Shown: piece after piece, positions 36,301 through 44,892 of the stretch
Layout of the letters: each line of letters opens with the position of its first letter
Position numbering within the stretch: position 1 is the first letter of the stretch
Assembly (NCBI GenBank): GCA_019638615.1
Contig: JAHBTL010000029.1
Coordinates: 29,286-93,285 of the forward strand
Source of the DNA: Chitinophagaceae bacterium
GTDB lineage: Bacteria > Bacteroidota > Bacteroidia > Chitinophagales > Chitinophagaceae
Direction: 5' to 3'
Length of the DNA stretch: 64,000 nt
Notes under the pieces: model-generated
Told to the model about the DNA's origin: nothing
The model's input: the letters and a program-made list of their open reading frames with translations, nothing else
Databases searched by the model: none
Translations under genes and position numbers: made by a program

Positions 36301-39122
36301 CTGAAAACATCGAGCTGGTAAAGCAGCTTATACAGGCGCATGCTTACTGGCGCCTGAAGGGGTTGACGGTAGATCTTGTAATATGGAATGAGGATCACGG
36401 CAATTACAGGCATACTTTACAGAATCAAATTATGTCGCTGGTAGCTCCATTGGTAGGCGCGCATATAAATGAAAATCCCGGCGGTGTTTTTATCCGTTCC
36501 GCCGACCAGCTTTCACACGAGGACAGATTATTATTCGAGGCGGTTGCCAGGATCGTACTGTCGGATAAGGACGGCGCGCTTGAAGAGCAGTTGAGTAAAG
36601 CAGTAAAAGGCAAAACGGTCATTCCTTATTTTACTCCGCTGAAATTTTATCCATCGCAGCCATCTGCGCTCCGGCTGTCGGAAGAGCTCCTGTTCTTTAA
36701 TGGCACGGGCGGATTTTCGAAGGATGGAAAAGAATATGTTATACAAACAGATCACTCCGGGTTTACGCCTGTACCGTGGTGTAATGTATTGGCGAACCCC
36801 TGTTTTGGCTCTGTTGTTTCCGAAAGCGGGCAGGCCTATAGCTGGCGCGAAAATGCGCATGAATACAGGCTAACGCCCTGGAATAACGACCCGGTGGGTG
36901 ATCTTGAAGGTGAATGTTATTATGTGCGCGATGAAGAAAGCGGTAAATTCTGGTCGCCTGCACCTTTGCCTGTTCACAGTAATTCGCCTTATATTACCAG
37001 GCATGGTTTGGGCTACAGCGTATTTGAGCATATGGAAGATGGCATTTATTCCGTAATGACGGCTTTTGTTGAGCTTGAAACAGGAGTTAAGTTTACGATA
37101 CTCTCGTTCAGCAATCGATCGGCACGTTTGAGAAAGCTATCGGTTACAGGTTATATTGAATGGGTATTAGGTGAATTCCGTACCAAAACCCAGATGCATG
37201 TGGTAACCAGGGTTGATGCGGAAAGCGCAGCGGTATATGCATCGAATGCGTATAATACCGATTTCGCAAACAGGACAGCTTTTTTTGATGCGAATGAAAG
37301 TCCTGCATCGTACACCTGCGACAGAAAAGAGTTTATCGGGCGCAACGGGTCACTGCGCAACCCCGAAGCGATGAGCAGGGTAAGGCTTTCGGGGAGATCA
37401 GGTGCCGCCCTTGATCCCTGCGCTGCTTTGCAGTTGATGTTTGAACTGGCGGAAAATGAATCGCATGAAGTTATTTTTAAGCTGGGCGCCGGGAAAGATT
37501 TACAGGAGGCTGCTGCCATATTACAGGAGTATAAAACATTGGAGGGCGTATACCATGCATTACAGCGCGTAAAAGATTACTGGACGCATACCTCGTCCGC
37601 TATTATTATTAATACCCCGGATACCGCGGTAAACCTTTTAGCAAACAACTGGCTTACTTACCAGGCGCTTGCCTGCCGGGTATGGGGACGCAGCGGATAT
37701 TATCAATCGGGTGGTGCGTTTGGCTTCAGAGACCAGTTGCAGGATGTATTATCGTTGCTGCACGCACAGCCTCTTATTGCCCGCAACCAGTTGTTGTTAC
37801 ATGCCTCACGCCAGTTTAAAGAAGGCGATGTGCAGCATTGGTGGCATCCTCCTGTCGGCAGGGGAGTACGAACTACCTGCTCCGATGATTTTTTATGGCT
37901 TCCTTACGCCGTGATTAAGTATGTAAATCATACCGGCGATACCGGCATACTCAATGAACAGGTTACGTTTATTGAAGGAAGACCGCTGAACAATGGAGAA
38001 GAATCTTATTATGATCTTCCTGTAAGTTCTAATCTCAGGACCTCCCTGTACGATCATTGTGCCAGGGCAATAAAACATGCAGGCCGGTATGGCCCGCACG
38101 GGTTGCCTTTGATCGGTTCGGGAGACTGGAATGACGGAATGGATAAAGTGGGGGAAAAAGGAAAGGGTGAAAGCGTGTGGCTCGCATTCTTTTTATATGA
38201 AATCCTTGTTTCATTTGCATCCTTTGCTGAAGCACGGGGCGAGAGTGAATTTGCCGGTGAATGCAGAGCCGATGCAAAGCAGTTGCAGAACAATATTGAA
38301 ACTTCTGCCTGGGATGGCGAATGGTACCGCAGGGCTTACTTTGACGATGGCACGCCGCTGGGCTCTGCGCAAAATGAGGAGTGCCGTATTGATTCCATTG
38401 CTCAAAGCTGGAGCGTGCTATCCGGAGCAGGAAAGGGTTCGCGGGTAAAAACCGCCATGGATGCGGCGGCCGGAAAATTAATCCGGCGTGATGCGGGGTT
38501 AATACAATTGCTTGATCCTCCCTTTGACAGATCGGATGTAAATCCCGGGTATATCAAAGGATATGTGCCCGGAGTGAGGGAAAACGGGGGACAGTATACG
38601 CATGCGGCCATCTGGTTTGTAATGGCATTATTGAAGCAGGGAAACAGGTCGCTTGGCTGGGAGATGCTGCAGATGATCAACCCGGTAAACCGTGGAAAAA
38701 CACCCGAAAACATAGCGAGGTATAAGGTGGAACCTTATGTAATGGCCGCCGACGTATATACAGAGCCGTTAAATGCGGGCCGGGGCGGCTGGACCTGGTA
38801 TACGGGATCTGCGGGATGGATGTATCAGCTGATTGTGGAATATTTCCTGGGCCTGCAAAAAAAGGGAGATAAGCTGTATATCAGGCCAAACATACCCGTG
38901 CATTGGACCGGCTTCGGGATCACCTACCGGTATATTGATACCTTTTATAACATTCATGTAAAGGTAAAGAACACGGATAGCGAAGTAAAAATAATAACGG
39001 ATGATCAGGAAGGCAACGGGGAGTATATTTGTTTAGAGAATGATGGTAAAGCACATGAGGTAGAAATACTTTTTTCCATCTCCGAATCGTCGCATACCTT
39101 ATTGCCGCAAAGCAGGGGCTGA
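30366..39122 (+). CDS. Cyclic beta-1,2-glucan synthase homologue (NdvB-like, GT84 plus GH94)
   Basis: 2918 residues, close to the ~2800-2900 of NdvB/Cgs. Order: N-terminal helical region; membrane helices about 425-490; GT2-like synthase domain with TLDSDTRLP (about 644) and RRHRWIRGDW (about 790, the RW motif of processive transferases); more helices about 838-878 and 955-1005; a glucoamylase-like middle domain (about 1058-1590) of the kind assigned to cyclisation/transglycosylation in this family; a beta-sandwich region (about 1618-1905) and a second one (about 2108-2385); and a C-terminal GH94 phosphorylase-like domain with GSGDWNDGM (about 2584) carrying the catalytic Asp. It makes beta-1,2-glucan from UDP-glucose at the inner membrane in Rhizobiales; that the product here is the same is inference. 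The 3' end overlaps the convergent sulfatase gene by 24 bp. Confidence 0.92.
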   Translation: MKLYNKKARKERLSESLPQAISSFTRNLLTPLFSHNVFDRYSDEKAPLRSELFTQQQMEQLARSMARQHILIKGQPSERMLKRLNENEAVLVEVHQLLTETVKINRRIVPAGEWLLDNFYLIEEQIYTGKKHLPKKYSKGLPQLANGSSAGLPRVYDMIVELISHSDGRVDMESLSEFIRAYQSVISLQLGELWAIPIMLRLALIENLRRLSTQIAIDILHKNQADYWADRMIETAEKKPRDLVVIIADMAKSNPPVEGSFVAELIRRLQGRGASLALPLSWIEQQLQDTGITSNEIVNIENQKQAVQQVSVSNSIGSMRFLNNTDWRGFVERESIVEKILSEDPSHVYAEMDFYTKDRYRHVVEQVSKYSTLTEEQVARLAIEFSRGDGRLGHVGYYLIDKGIEKVETAADVRLPFTKRLRKKASGTALLNYILAIAAGTSLLVWPLISFANYAYTWQLVLFVIVCILAVSQSVTVMVNWVCTLFIRPNPLPRMNFAAGIPESCRTLVVVPAMLSGIKEIDELTEALEVRFVANRGKNIHFALLSDFTDAGTQNTPADEVLLEHAIKRIEELCNKYAEAAPGAFMFFHRPRVWNAREKKWMGYERKRGKLEQLNALLRGDASHFMTVIGDQAIFSLIKYIITLDSDTRLPREAAWKMAATLAHPLNKAVYNDNKKRVTEGYTILQPRVSNSLPGATASFYARIHGNEPGIDPYTRITSDVYQDLFAEGSFIGKGIYEIDMFSKALEKRFPENRILSHDLIEGAYARAGFLSDVQLYEEYPGSYFTDMKRRHRWIRGDWQIAAWLFPQVPAPEKQFRKNPLSALSKWKIFDNLRRSLAPIALLLLLINGWVTGRGLWWTCITVFLLMLPVLVRLLYELCNKPADIDFYRHILYTLQNTRDTFYRSLLDFVFIPYEAYLNAHAILLTVWRMFISKKRLLEWNPYRSSSSRYNTSSLASSYATMWIAPFFSMALGAYLWYIPSSEKIAALLLAVTWLMSPAIAWIVGRPGRRIKKMLSSSQHVFLQKLARRTWSFFEKFVTAEDNWLPPDNYQEKPGPKIAHRTSPTNIGLSLLANLTAFDFGYISAGRLLDRTSRTLNTIQALEKYRGHLYNWYDTTTLACLYPRYISTVDSGNFVGHILTFRQGLLHLKSAKIINTNAFRGLLDTMDILLEKESDHAGFIALRKEIDIIHQDPPQLLQEAMDGMERIKAAIASLAAGRSKNEQRDPGNTNEWFNLLAVQAEDIYSDLATMAPWLLFRAPSARLKHVYDEVDNIPDLHGLSAIQGEAMHKIRAYYRHDNTPVENEWLDVFVSSVINASARAKERVVLIDELAELCAANAMVEYDFLYSKSRHLLSIGYNAEEHRRDNSYYDLLASEARLADFVAIAQDKLPQESWFALGRQLTNVGGTPVLLSWSGSMFEYLMPLLVMPSYENTLLDQTHKSVVQKQIEYGRKRGIPWGMSESGYNMVDAALNFQYRAFGVPGLGLKRGLAEDLVIAPYSAVMSLMVMPAEACANLQEMEKMGFAGEYGFYEAIDYTSSRLPRGQGYAILRSFMAHHQGMSFLSLSHLLLNQPLQKRFASDVRFQATLLLLQERIPRVSVLDLHSKHISDTGQTGQETETPIRVINTPHTPVPDVQLLSNGRYHVMITNAGGGYSRWKDLSVTRWREDGTRDNWGSFCYIRDMDSGEYWSSAFQPSLTTGDHYEAVFSQGRAEFRRRDHGLETHTEIVVSPEDDVELRRLHIANRLRKKRSIEITSYAEVVLTTQAADMAHPAFSNLFVQTELLQEKNTIVCTRRPRSEKEQAPSMFHLMKVHQATVKQVSYETDRMKFTGRGNNSQHPVALRSQDALSCTQGSVLDPVVAVRYVIEVEPQSTVIVDMVTGIADTRQECLVLVDKYQDKFLVDRGFELSWTHSQIILQQINASESDAQLYSKLAGAVIYLNQSLRASPDIIVQNHRGQSGLWGHSVSGDLPVVLVKIENPENIELVKQLIQAHAYWRLKGLTVDLVIWNEDHGNYRHTLQNQIMSLVAPLVGAHINENPGGVFIRSADQLSHEDRLLFEAVARIVLSDKDGALEEQLSKAVKGKTVIPYFTPLKFYPSQPSALRLSEELLFFNGTGGFSKDGKEYVIQTDHSGFTPVPWCNVLANPCFGSVVSESGQAYSWRENAHEYRLTPWNNDPVGDLEGECYYVRDEESGKFWSPAPLPVHSNSPYITRHGLGYSVFEHMEDGIYSVMTAFVELETGVKFTILSFSNRSARLRKLSVTGYIEWVLGEFRTKTQMHVVTRVDAESAAVYASNAYNTDFANRTAFFDANESPASYTCDRKEFIGRNGSLRNPEAMSRVRLSGRSGAALDPCAALQLMFELAENESHEVIFKLGAGKDLQEAAAILQEYKTLEGVYHALQRVKDYWTHTSSAIIINTPDTAVNLLANNWLTYQALACRVWGRSGYYQSGGAFGFRDQLQDVLSLLHAQPLIARNQLLLHASRQFKEGDVQHWWHPPVGRGVRTTCSDDFLWLPYAVIKYVNHTGDTGILNEQVTFIEGRPLNNGEESYYDLPVSSNLRTSLYDHCARAIKHAGRYGPHGLPLIGSGDWNDGMDKVGEKGKGESVWLAFFLYEILVSFASFAEARGESEFAGECRADAKQLQNNIETSAWDGEWYRRAYFDDGTPLGSAQNEECRIDSIAQSWSVLSGAGKGSRVKTAMDAAAGKLIRRDAGLIQLLDPPFDRSDVNPGYIKGYVPGVRENGGQYTHAAIWFVMALLKQGNRSLGWEMLQMINPVNRGKTPENIARYKVEPYVMAADVYTEPLNAGRGGWTWYTGSAGWMYQLIVEYFLGLQKKGDKLYIRPNIPVHWTGFGITYRYIDTFYNIHVKVKNTDSEVKIITDDQEGNGEYICLENDGKAHEVEILFSISESSHTLLPQSRG

Positions 39123-40637
39123 GTAGTTCTTTCGCTCATTGTGGCTGTTCCTTATTTTTTCCAGCAGCGCCTGCAATTCTTTTAATACTGCCGGGTGTTT
39201 ACCGGCAACGTTGTTGCGCTCTCCTATGTCGGCCGATAAATTATACAACTGGGGTTGAAGCGCGTTGCCCAGCTCAATATTCACATCATTATTTTTTGCC
39301 GGTCCCGCGCCCGGCTCAATGTATTTCCAGTGGTCTTTCACAACGCTTAGTACTCCGGCGTGCTCAATAATATAAATACGGTTTTGCTTAGATTGCCCGG
39401 TTAATACCGCTAACTGATCAAAGCTGTCTGTAGCTTCATTTTCAGGAAGCTGCTGCCCGGTAAGCTTTGCAAAGCTGGCAAGCATATCTACCTGGCTGAA
39501 CAATGCATCGGAGGTGATGCCGGGCTGTATAACTCCTGGCCATCGCACAATGAATGGCACCCTGGTGCCTGCTTCAAAAGCGCTGTATTTTCCTCCACGC
39601 AGCAGGCCGCCCGGGGTATGCCCGTTTAATCTTTCTACTGCCTGTTCCTGGTAGCCGTCGTCCACAACCGGGCCGTTATCACTGCTGAAAATAACCATTG
39701 TATTTTCTGATAACCGGAGGCTGTCCAGTATTTTCATCACTGCTCCCACGGTGGCGTCCAGTTGAAGGATGACGTCTCCCCGCAACCCCATGCTGCTTTT
39801 GCCTGCAAACCGTTCATGAGGCGTTCGGGGAACATGAACATCGTGCGTATTTAAAAAAAGAAAAAAACGATTGTTTTTATTATCTGTAATAAAAGTTCGC
39901 GCCTTTTGAACCAGTACATCGGCAATCTCTTCATCTTTCCACAATGCATCTTTCCCGCCGCTCATGTACCCGATCCTGCTGATGCCGTTCACAATCGTTT
40001 GATCGTGACCGTGAGAAGGTTTTACTTTCAGCAGCCCGGGATTGCTTTTACCGGTGGGGTTGTTGCCAACCGGGTTGCTGTAGTTTACTTCAATGGGGTC
40101 TGCCGCATTGTAGTTGTATACGCGATGATTCTCAACATATATGCATGGTACTCTGTCTACGGTAGCAGGAATAATAAAGGAATAGTCAAAGCCCAGTTCC
40201 AGCGGGCCGGGTTTAATTTCACCGTTCCAGTTTGGGCCGCCGGCGGCGCCTAACCCCAGGTGCCATTTGCCTACCACTGCAGATGTATAGCCGGCGCTTT
40301 TAAAAACGCTTGCTACGTTTATTTTTTCCTGCGGAATGATTAAGGAAGCATTACCGGGCGCTATACCCGTTCCTGTTTTTCTCCAGGCATAAGTACCTGT
40401 CATCAGTGAAAATCTTGATGGCGTGCAGGTTGCCGACGTTGCATGGGCGTTGGTTAACAGCAGCCCCTGGCTTGCCAGCCTGTCTATATTGGGTGTTTGT
40501 ATTGCGGAGGCCCCGTAACAGCTCAGATCTCCATAACCAAGATCATCTGCATAAATAAATACTACATTCGGCTTTTGCTGCGCATATATCCATACCGTGC
40601 ATAATTGCAGCCATATCAATATTGTTTTTTTGATCAT
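39099..40637 (-). CDS. Sulfatase (arylsulfatase family, formylglycine type)
   Basis: 512 residues from ATG 40637 (an ATG six codons upstream is possible). MIKKTILIWLQLCTVWIYAQ is a signal peptide. The formylglycine motif is CTPSR with the modified Cys at 71; metal ligands appear in FIYADDLGYGDLSCYG and IFSSDNGPVVDD, and WHLGLG follows VVGKWHLG. It hydrolyses sulfate esters outside the cytoplasm; substrate unknown. Activity needs a formylglycine-generating enzyme, which is not in the window. It lies 170 bp downstream of the TonB receptor, so joint use on a sulfated compound is possible. The 3' end overlaps the glucan synthase gene by 24 bp. Confidence 0.94.
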   Translation of the reverse strand: MIKKTILIWLQLCTVWIYAQQKPNVVFIYADDLGYGDLSCYGASAIQTPNIDRLASQGLLLTNAHATSATCTPSRFSLMTGTYAWRKTGTGIAPGNASLIIPQEKINVASVFKSAGYTSAVVGKWHLGLGAAGGPNWNGEIKPGPLELGFDYSFIIPATVDRVPCIYVENHRVYNYNAADPIEVNYSNPVGNNPTGKSNPGLLKVKPSHGHDQTIVNGISRIGYMSGGKDALWKDEEIADVLVQKARTFITDNKNNRFFLFLNTHDVHVPRTPHERFAGKSSMGLRGDVILQLDATVGAVMKILDSLRLSENTMVIFSSDNGPVVDDGYQEQAVERLNGHTPGGLLRGGKYSAFEAGTRVPFIVRWPGVIQPGITSDALFSQVDMLASFAKLTGQQLPENEATDSFDQLAVLTGQSKQNRIYIIEHAGVLSVVKDHWKYIEPGAGPAKNNDVNIELGNALQPQLYNLSADIGERNNVAGKHPAVLKELQALLEKIRNSHNERKNYSAPALRQ

Positions 40638-40809
40638 TCCTGATTTTGTAATCATTGCGGCGTGTGAAGCAATTTCGTGAAAGAGGAATATGTTGCAGCC
40701 AAAGTTCCGGAAGCTTTAGCATATATCAATAAAAAATAAGTCCCGATGCCTTGTTTTTTTGTGGCACCGGGACTTGTGTTTAGTGTGTTTTTTTAAAAAA
40801 CGGAATCGT

Positions 40810-43728
40810 TTAGAAAATATTGTATGCAAAGCTTACATAGTACAATCCACCGATTTGCGGGTTTCCATATCCGTTCATATAATACTTGTTCAATACATTC
40901 GTGGCGCCCAGTTTCATCAGCGAACCAATAGAAGGGAAACGATAACCGATCATGGCATCCATAGTAAAAAATGAAGGAACAGTGCCTGTGGCAAACTCCG
41001 CTTCCCATAAAAACTCGTTCTGCCAGCGGCCTGTAACATTAAATACCACGCGTTTTGTTTTTCCGAAGCCTGAATGTCCTATTCCTGCATTCAGCCTGTG
41101 GCCGGGTGTATTGAACTGCGCGATGAAGTCAGATGGAACATTGCCGAGCTCATCATGAAAGTAATTGACAAAAAATGATAACCCGCTGGTCAGCCGGTAA
41201 TCGAGTCCTATACCATATCCTGAATTTTTTACTTTGATGGGATCGATTTTTACATTGCCGCTTCCATCGCCCGACATGGTTGATGCATTTTCAACAATAG
41301 AATAAATAGTATTGCTGGTAGGCACCAGTGCAGAAGGTTTGGCTACCAGTGTGCGCCCTATAAAGTTCTGGTACTCCCCGGTATAGTAATAAACATCTAT
41401 CAAAAGCTTTTTCGCGATCAACCCTTTGTATCCAATTTCATAAGAGGTAACACTTTCGGGCTTCAGTTCCCGTGGCGTATAAGCACCAATTGGCTCGACG
41501 CTGCTGTTAAGGCGATATACAGGCTGGGTTCCCAGGTTGGGGCCTGGTTTACCCCCGGGCAATGTCGCCTGTTGTATCCAGGGCAATCCTCCCACCAGGA
41601 ACTGACCGCCGCCAATTTCAAGATTGATATATTGTTGCTGGGTAGAAGGGAAACGATAAGCGGTTTGATAGCTCAATCTTACATTGTGATCCTCTGCCAG
41701 CTTTACCAGCGCGGTAGCGCGCGGCGTAAACCTTCCCTTGAAATTATCGTTCTTGTCATATCGCCCGCTAACGCTTAAGGTTAAGCGATCGCTGAACAGT
41801 TTTTTGGTGAGCTGACCGTAGGCCCCATATTCATTGATCTTGATCGGTCCGTCATAATCTATAAATAAAGTGCCCTGCGAGTTCAGTATATATTGTTTCC
41901 AGGAAGCTCCCACTACAAGCTCAACAAAAGGTATCACATCCCTAAAGTTGTATTGTCCTTCCGTCATCCAAAGGTCGGTGCGGTCGAGGAACAATCCACC
42001 CGCGGGAATAGGTGTATTGCGCACCTGGTCGAACAACTGCTTGAATGCTGTCGAACCTGCCAGCGGACGGTCCCGGTCTGCAAAGCCGCGGGCGGCATTA
42101 TGGGCATTCGTTTCATCTGCACCCATAAGTCTTGCCTGCGAAAAAGCTGCCACGTATTGCTGGAACCAATCCGCGCTCGGCTTCCATGCTTCGTTTAAGC
42201 GGCGTGCCGTAATGGTAGCATTATAGGCCTGTCCCGCGTTTTCCTGTGTTGTATATCCGCGTAAAAACCAGTTTTTGCTTTTCAGTTCCAGTTTGTACTG
42301 CCCGATTTTTGCATCTTTCAGCGCATACCGGTCGCTTCCTGTATATACCGTGCTTCCCGTACCAAAATAAGCCGTTAAGGCTGCTTCGAGGTTAGACGTG
42401 ATTTTGTAATGCAGACTACCTGATAATTTGAAATTTATAGTGTTGGGATTGACCATTTCATTTTCGGCGTAGCCGGTGCGCGATACGCTCTGCTCCGGTA
42501 TGATCCCGTTTCTTAACCCAAAATAAAAAGGAACCATATTGGTTACTCCTTCCTGAATAGGGGCAGGTAAGCCTGTAATAAAAGCCCCGATTTGCTGAGG
42601 GGTAGCATTGGCAGGCAGCAAAGCATTCATGGCCTGTACAATGTCTACCGTGCCTCCTGTGCCGTCCAGTATACGTTGGCGCGTTACGTCCTGCACCAGT
42701 TGCGCGAGGCTTTGCATACTGAACCCGTTGTCCCGCATATTGGTCTCATCTCCGTATACATTCACTCCGTCATAATTGGGATCTGTTTGATGATTGCCCG
42801 GTTTCAACTGGCGGGTGCGGCGATCATAGTTTTGTGTGCTGTTGGCAATCCAGTCTTTGGCTTGTATAAGCTGTAAGCCTACTTTAAATGCGAATTTGTT
42901 ATTGAATGCTTTCGCCCAGCGGAGCGACCAGTCGTTGTACCACCCTGGCTGATCACGTTGTTTTTTATCTACATGATTCATACCTGTTTTGATCTGGAAG
43001 CTGAGCCCCTGGTATTTGAAAGGATCTTTGCTGTTGATCAGCAGGGTACCGTTTGTACCGCCCGATCCATACAATGCGGAAGATGCTCCCGGCAACAGTT
43101 CCATATTGTCTACATCCAGCTCTGTTAGTCCCACAAAATTCCCCAGCGAAAAATTAAGTCCCGGCGCCTGGTTGTCCATACCGTCTACCAGTTGGTTCAT
43201 ACGTGTGTTGCCGGAAAAATTAAATCCTCTTGTACTGGGTGTTTTAAAAGTAAGAGAGGAAGTAGTAATATCCACTCCCTTTAATTGCGCTACCATATCG
43301 TAGTAGCTGGTAGCGGGCGAGGTACGGATATTAGCAGAGCTTACTCTTTCAATGGTTACGGGCGATTCCATCACCCGGGTGGCGGTACGTGTGGCGGCTA
43401 CTACCACTTCTTCGCCGAGCACCGCCACGGGAGATAGTGTTATATTAACTTCTCCCGGCCCGCTTACTTCTATCTCTCTGGATTCAAATCCGATAGAGGA
43501 AAACACAAGTGTAAAAGGAGCTGTTTGAGAAACATTTAGTTTATAGAACCCTTTGGGGTCGGTAAATGTGCCTGCGGTAGAACCTTTTACCAGCACCGAA
43601 ACGGCGCCTACAGGCTCATCGGTAGAACCGTTTTTTACGGTTCCGGACACCGTTACAGTTTGCGCGGATAAATGGGTTGAAATAAGTGCAAGCAATAACG
43701 TAATGGCACTACGTAATTTTTTTTTCAT
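40810..43728 (-). CDS. TonB-dependent outer-membrane receptor
   Basis: 972 residues from ATG 43728 (MKKKLRSAITLLLALISTHLSAQ signal peptide; the frame is open further to 43764). After the signal comes a carboxypeptidase-like regulatory domain (VSGTVKNGSTDEPVGAVSV), then the plug (RVMESPVTIERVSSANIRTS to LLINSKDP) and a 22-strand-type barrel ending in the aromatic FAYNIF. It imports a nutrient using TonB energy. No SusD-like lipoprotein accompanies it, so it is not a standard Sus glycan pair; iron complexes or small organic ligands are equally possible. The plug keeps a glycine-rich LYGSGGTNG loop. Confidence 0.95.
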   Translation of the reverse strand: MKKKLRSAITLLLALISTHLSAQTVTVSGTVKNGSTDEPVGAVSVLVKGSTAGTFTDPKGFYKLNVSQTAPFTLVFSSIGFESREIEVSGPGEVNITLSPVAVLGEEVVVAATRTATRVMESPVTIERVSSANIRTSPATSYYDMVAQLKGVDITTSSLTFKTPSTRGFNFSGNTRMNQLVDGMDNQAPGLNFSLGNFVGLTELDVDNMELLPGASSALYGSGGTNGTLLINSKDPFKYQGLSFQIKTGMNHVDKKQRDQPGWYNDWSLRWAKAFNNKFAFKVGLQLIQAKDWIANSTQNYDRRTRQLKPGNHQTDPNYDGVNVYGDETNMRDNGFSMQSLAQLVQDVTRQRILDGTGGTVDIVQAMNALLPANATPQQIGAFITGLPAPIQEGVTNMVPFYFGLRNGIIPEQSVSRTGYAENEMVNPNTINFKLSGSLHYKITSNLEAALTAYFGTGSTVYTGSDRYALKDAKIGQYKLELKSKNWFLRGYTTQENAGQAYNATITARRLNEAWKPSADWFQQYVAAFSQARLMGADETNAHNAARGFADRDRPLAGSTAFKQLFDQVRNTPIPAGGLFLDRTDLWMTEGQYNFRDVIPFVELVVGASWKQYILNSQGTLFIDYDGPIKINEYGAYGQLTKKLFSDRLTLSVSGRYDKNDNFKGRFTPRATALVKLAEDHNVRLSYQTAYRFPSTQQQYINLEIGGGQFLVGGLPWIQQATLPGGKPGPNLGTQPVYRLNSSVEPIGAYTPRELKPESVTSYEIGYKGLIAKKLLIDVYYYTGEYQNFIGRTLVAKPSALVPTSNTIYSIVENASTMSGDGSGNVKIDPIKVKNSGYGIGLDYRLTSGLSFFVNYFHDELGNVPSDFIAQFNTPGHRLNAGIGHSGFGKTKRVVFNVTGRWQNEFLWEAEFATGTVPSFFTMDAMIGYRFPSIGSLMKLGATNVLNKYYMNGYGNPQIGGLYYVSFAYNIF

Positions 43729-43890
43729 AATAAGCAATTGATTGATTAAATGATGCACACACAATTTAATGATTGTAATGCGCTTAGTGAAATTTTTTTG
43801 ATACTTAAATTAACGGATACTTGTCATACCAAACCAGATCAATTTGGTAAAATGCCGTTTTGTATGAATGGTTGCAGCGAATGGGTTGCT

Positions 43891-44682
43891 TTATTTCTTT
43901 TTATACTGTTTTTCCAGGTTCATTATTTCCACTTTTCTGAATTCTACAGGATGGCTTTCACTTTGTAAAGAGATATAGCCCGATGAAAGAAGCTTTCCTT
44001 CTGTTTTATAAGCCGGATCAAAGTCTGTTACCGATCCGCCTCCTGTTTGCGGTTTCTGGTAGACCAATACCGTATCGCCGTTCGCTATGTGCTTTATAAC
44101 CGAGTCTCCTAAAACCAATACTTCTGCCCGGACCCATTCCTCGTTGCGGAAAGTTTTGGAAGTGGAGTTGACACAGTGTTGCGTAACCAGCTTGCCATCC
44201 ATCTCTACGTTGGTGCCGGGCGTACATAAATTACAGGTGGTTCTTTCGCCGGTTGAATCACCGCCCAGCAGTTGTACTTCAATGGAGACCGGGAAATCCT
44301 GGTTTTTGTGCATGGTTGAAGGAGGCTGGCAATGCACCATAATACCGCTGTTTTTATATGCCCAGCCAGGCCCGTTTTTGGCCTGCTTACCCACAAAGCG
44401 ATATTCTACGGCTATGATATAATGTGAATAAGGCGTTTTATAAAAAATATGACCGAATTTCTCGTCAAAGGCTTCGTACTGATCGTACGACACTACCATT
44501 TTTCTATCCTGCACCCTGAATGTATTTCCATAATTCTCTCCAGGCTCGTATCCTCTTATCTTAGGTGTCCATCCCTTCAGGTTTTTCCCGTTAAAAAGCT
44601 GTTTCCATTTTCCTTTGACAGGGGTTTGCGCATACAGGGCGGCGCACAATGCGATCATCACCAGGGTGAATATATATCTCAT
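43891..44682 (-). CDS. DUF1080 family protein (3-keto-disaccharide hydrolase-like)
   Basis: 263 residues. Signal peptide MRYIFTLVMIALCAALYAQ, then one concanavalin-like DUF1080 domain: WKQLFNGKNLKGWTPK at the start, NSGIMVHCQPP and VSIEVQLLGG in the centre, and ISLQSESHPVEFRKVEIMNL at the end. The family is now called 3-keto-disaccharide hydrolase, splitting 3-keto-glycosides in the periplasm. It is 162 bp upstream of the TonB receptor on the same strand. Confidence 0.92.
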   Translation of the reverse strand: MRYIFTLVMIALCAALYAQTPVKGKWKQLFNGKNLKGWTPKIRGYEPGENYGNTFRVQDRKMVVSYDQYEAFDEKFGHIFYKTPYSHYIIAVEYRFVGKQAKNGPGWAYKNSGIMVHCQPPSTMHKNQDFPVSIEVQLLGGDSTGERTTCNLCTPGTNVEMDGKLVTQHCVNSTSKTFRNEEWVRAEVLVLGDSVIKHIANGDTVLVYQKPQTGGGSVTDFDPAYKTEGKLLSSGYISLQSESHPVEFRKVEIMNLEKQYKKK

Positions 44683-44731
44683 GAAAATTTCTTTTAGATT
44701 AACGGAAACAATTTAACGGCTTAACCTCACC

Positions 44732-44800
44732 CCCGCCTGAACGACGTTCAGTCGGGCAGGCTCTTTCCCTCTCCTCGTCCCGAAAATTCGGGAGAGAGGG
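44732..44800. repeat. Two palindromes between rseP and the DUF1080 gene
   Basis: CTGAAC-GAC-GTTCAG (44737-44751) lies inside CCCG..CGGG (44732-44756). A second hairpin has CCCGAA-AA-TTCGGG (44779-44792) flanked by CCCTCTC (44768-44774) and GAGAGGG (44794-44800). The rest of the 210-bp gap holds nothing recognisable. They look like dispersed intergenic palindromes. Confidence 0.55.
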
Positions 44801-44892
44801 ATGGTGCTGCAGAACAATTCCAAATGATATCTCTACCCCATCATCGATAGAATAAATCCACGTTTACATTCTCACATTTCCAAATTCTCAAA

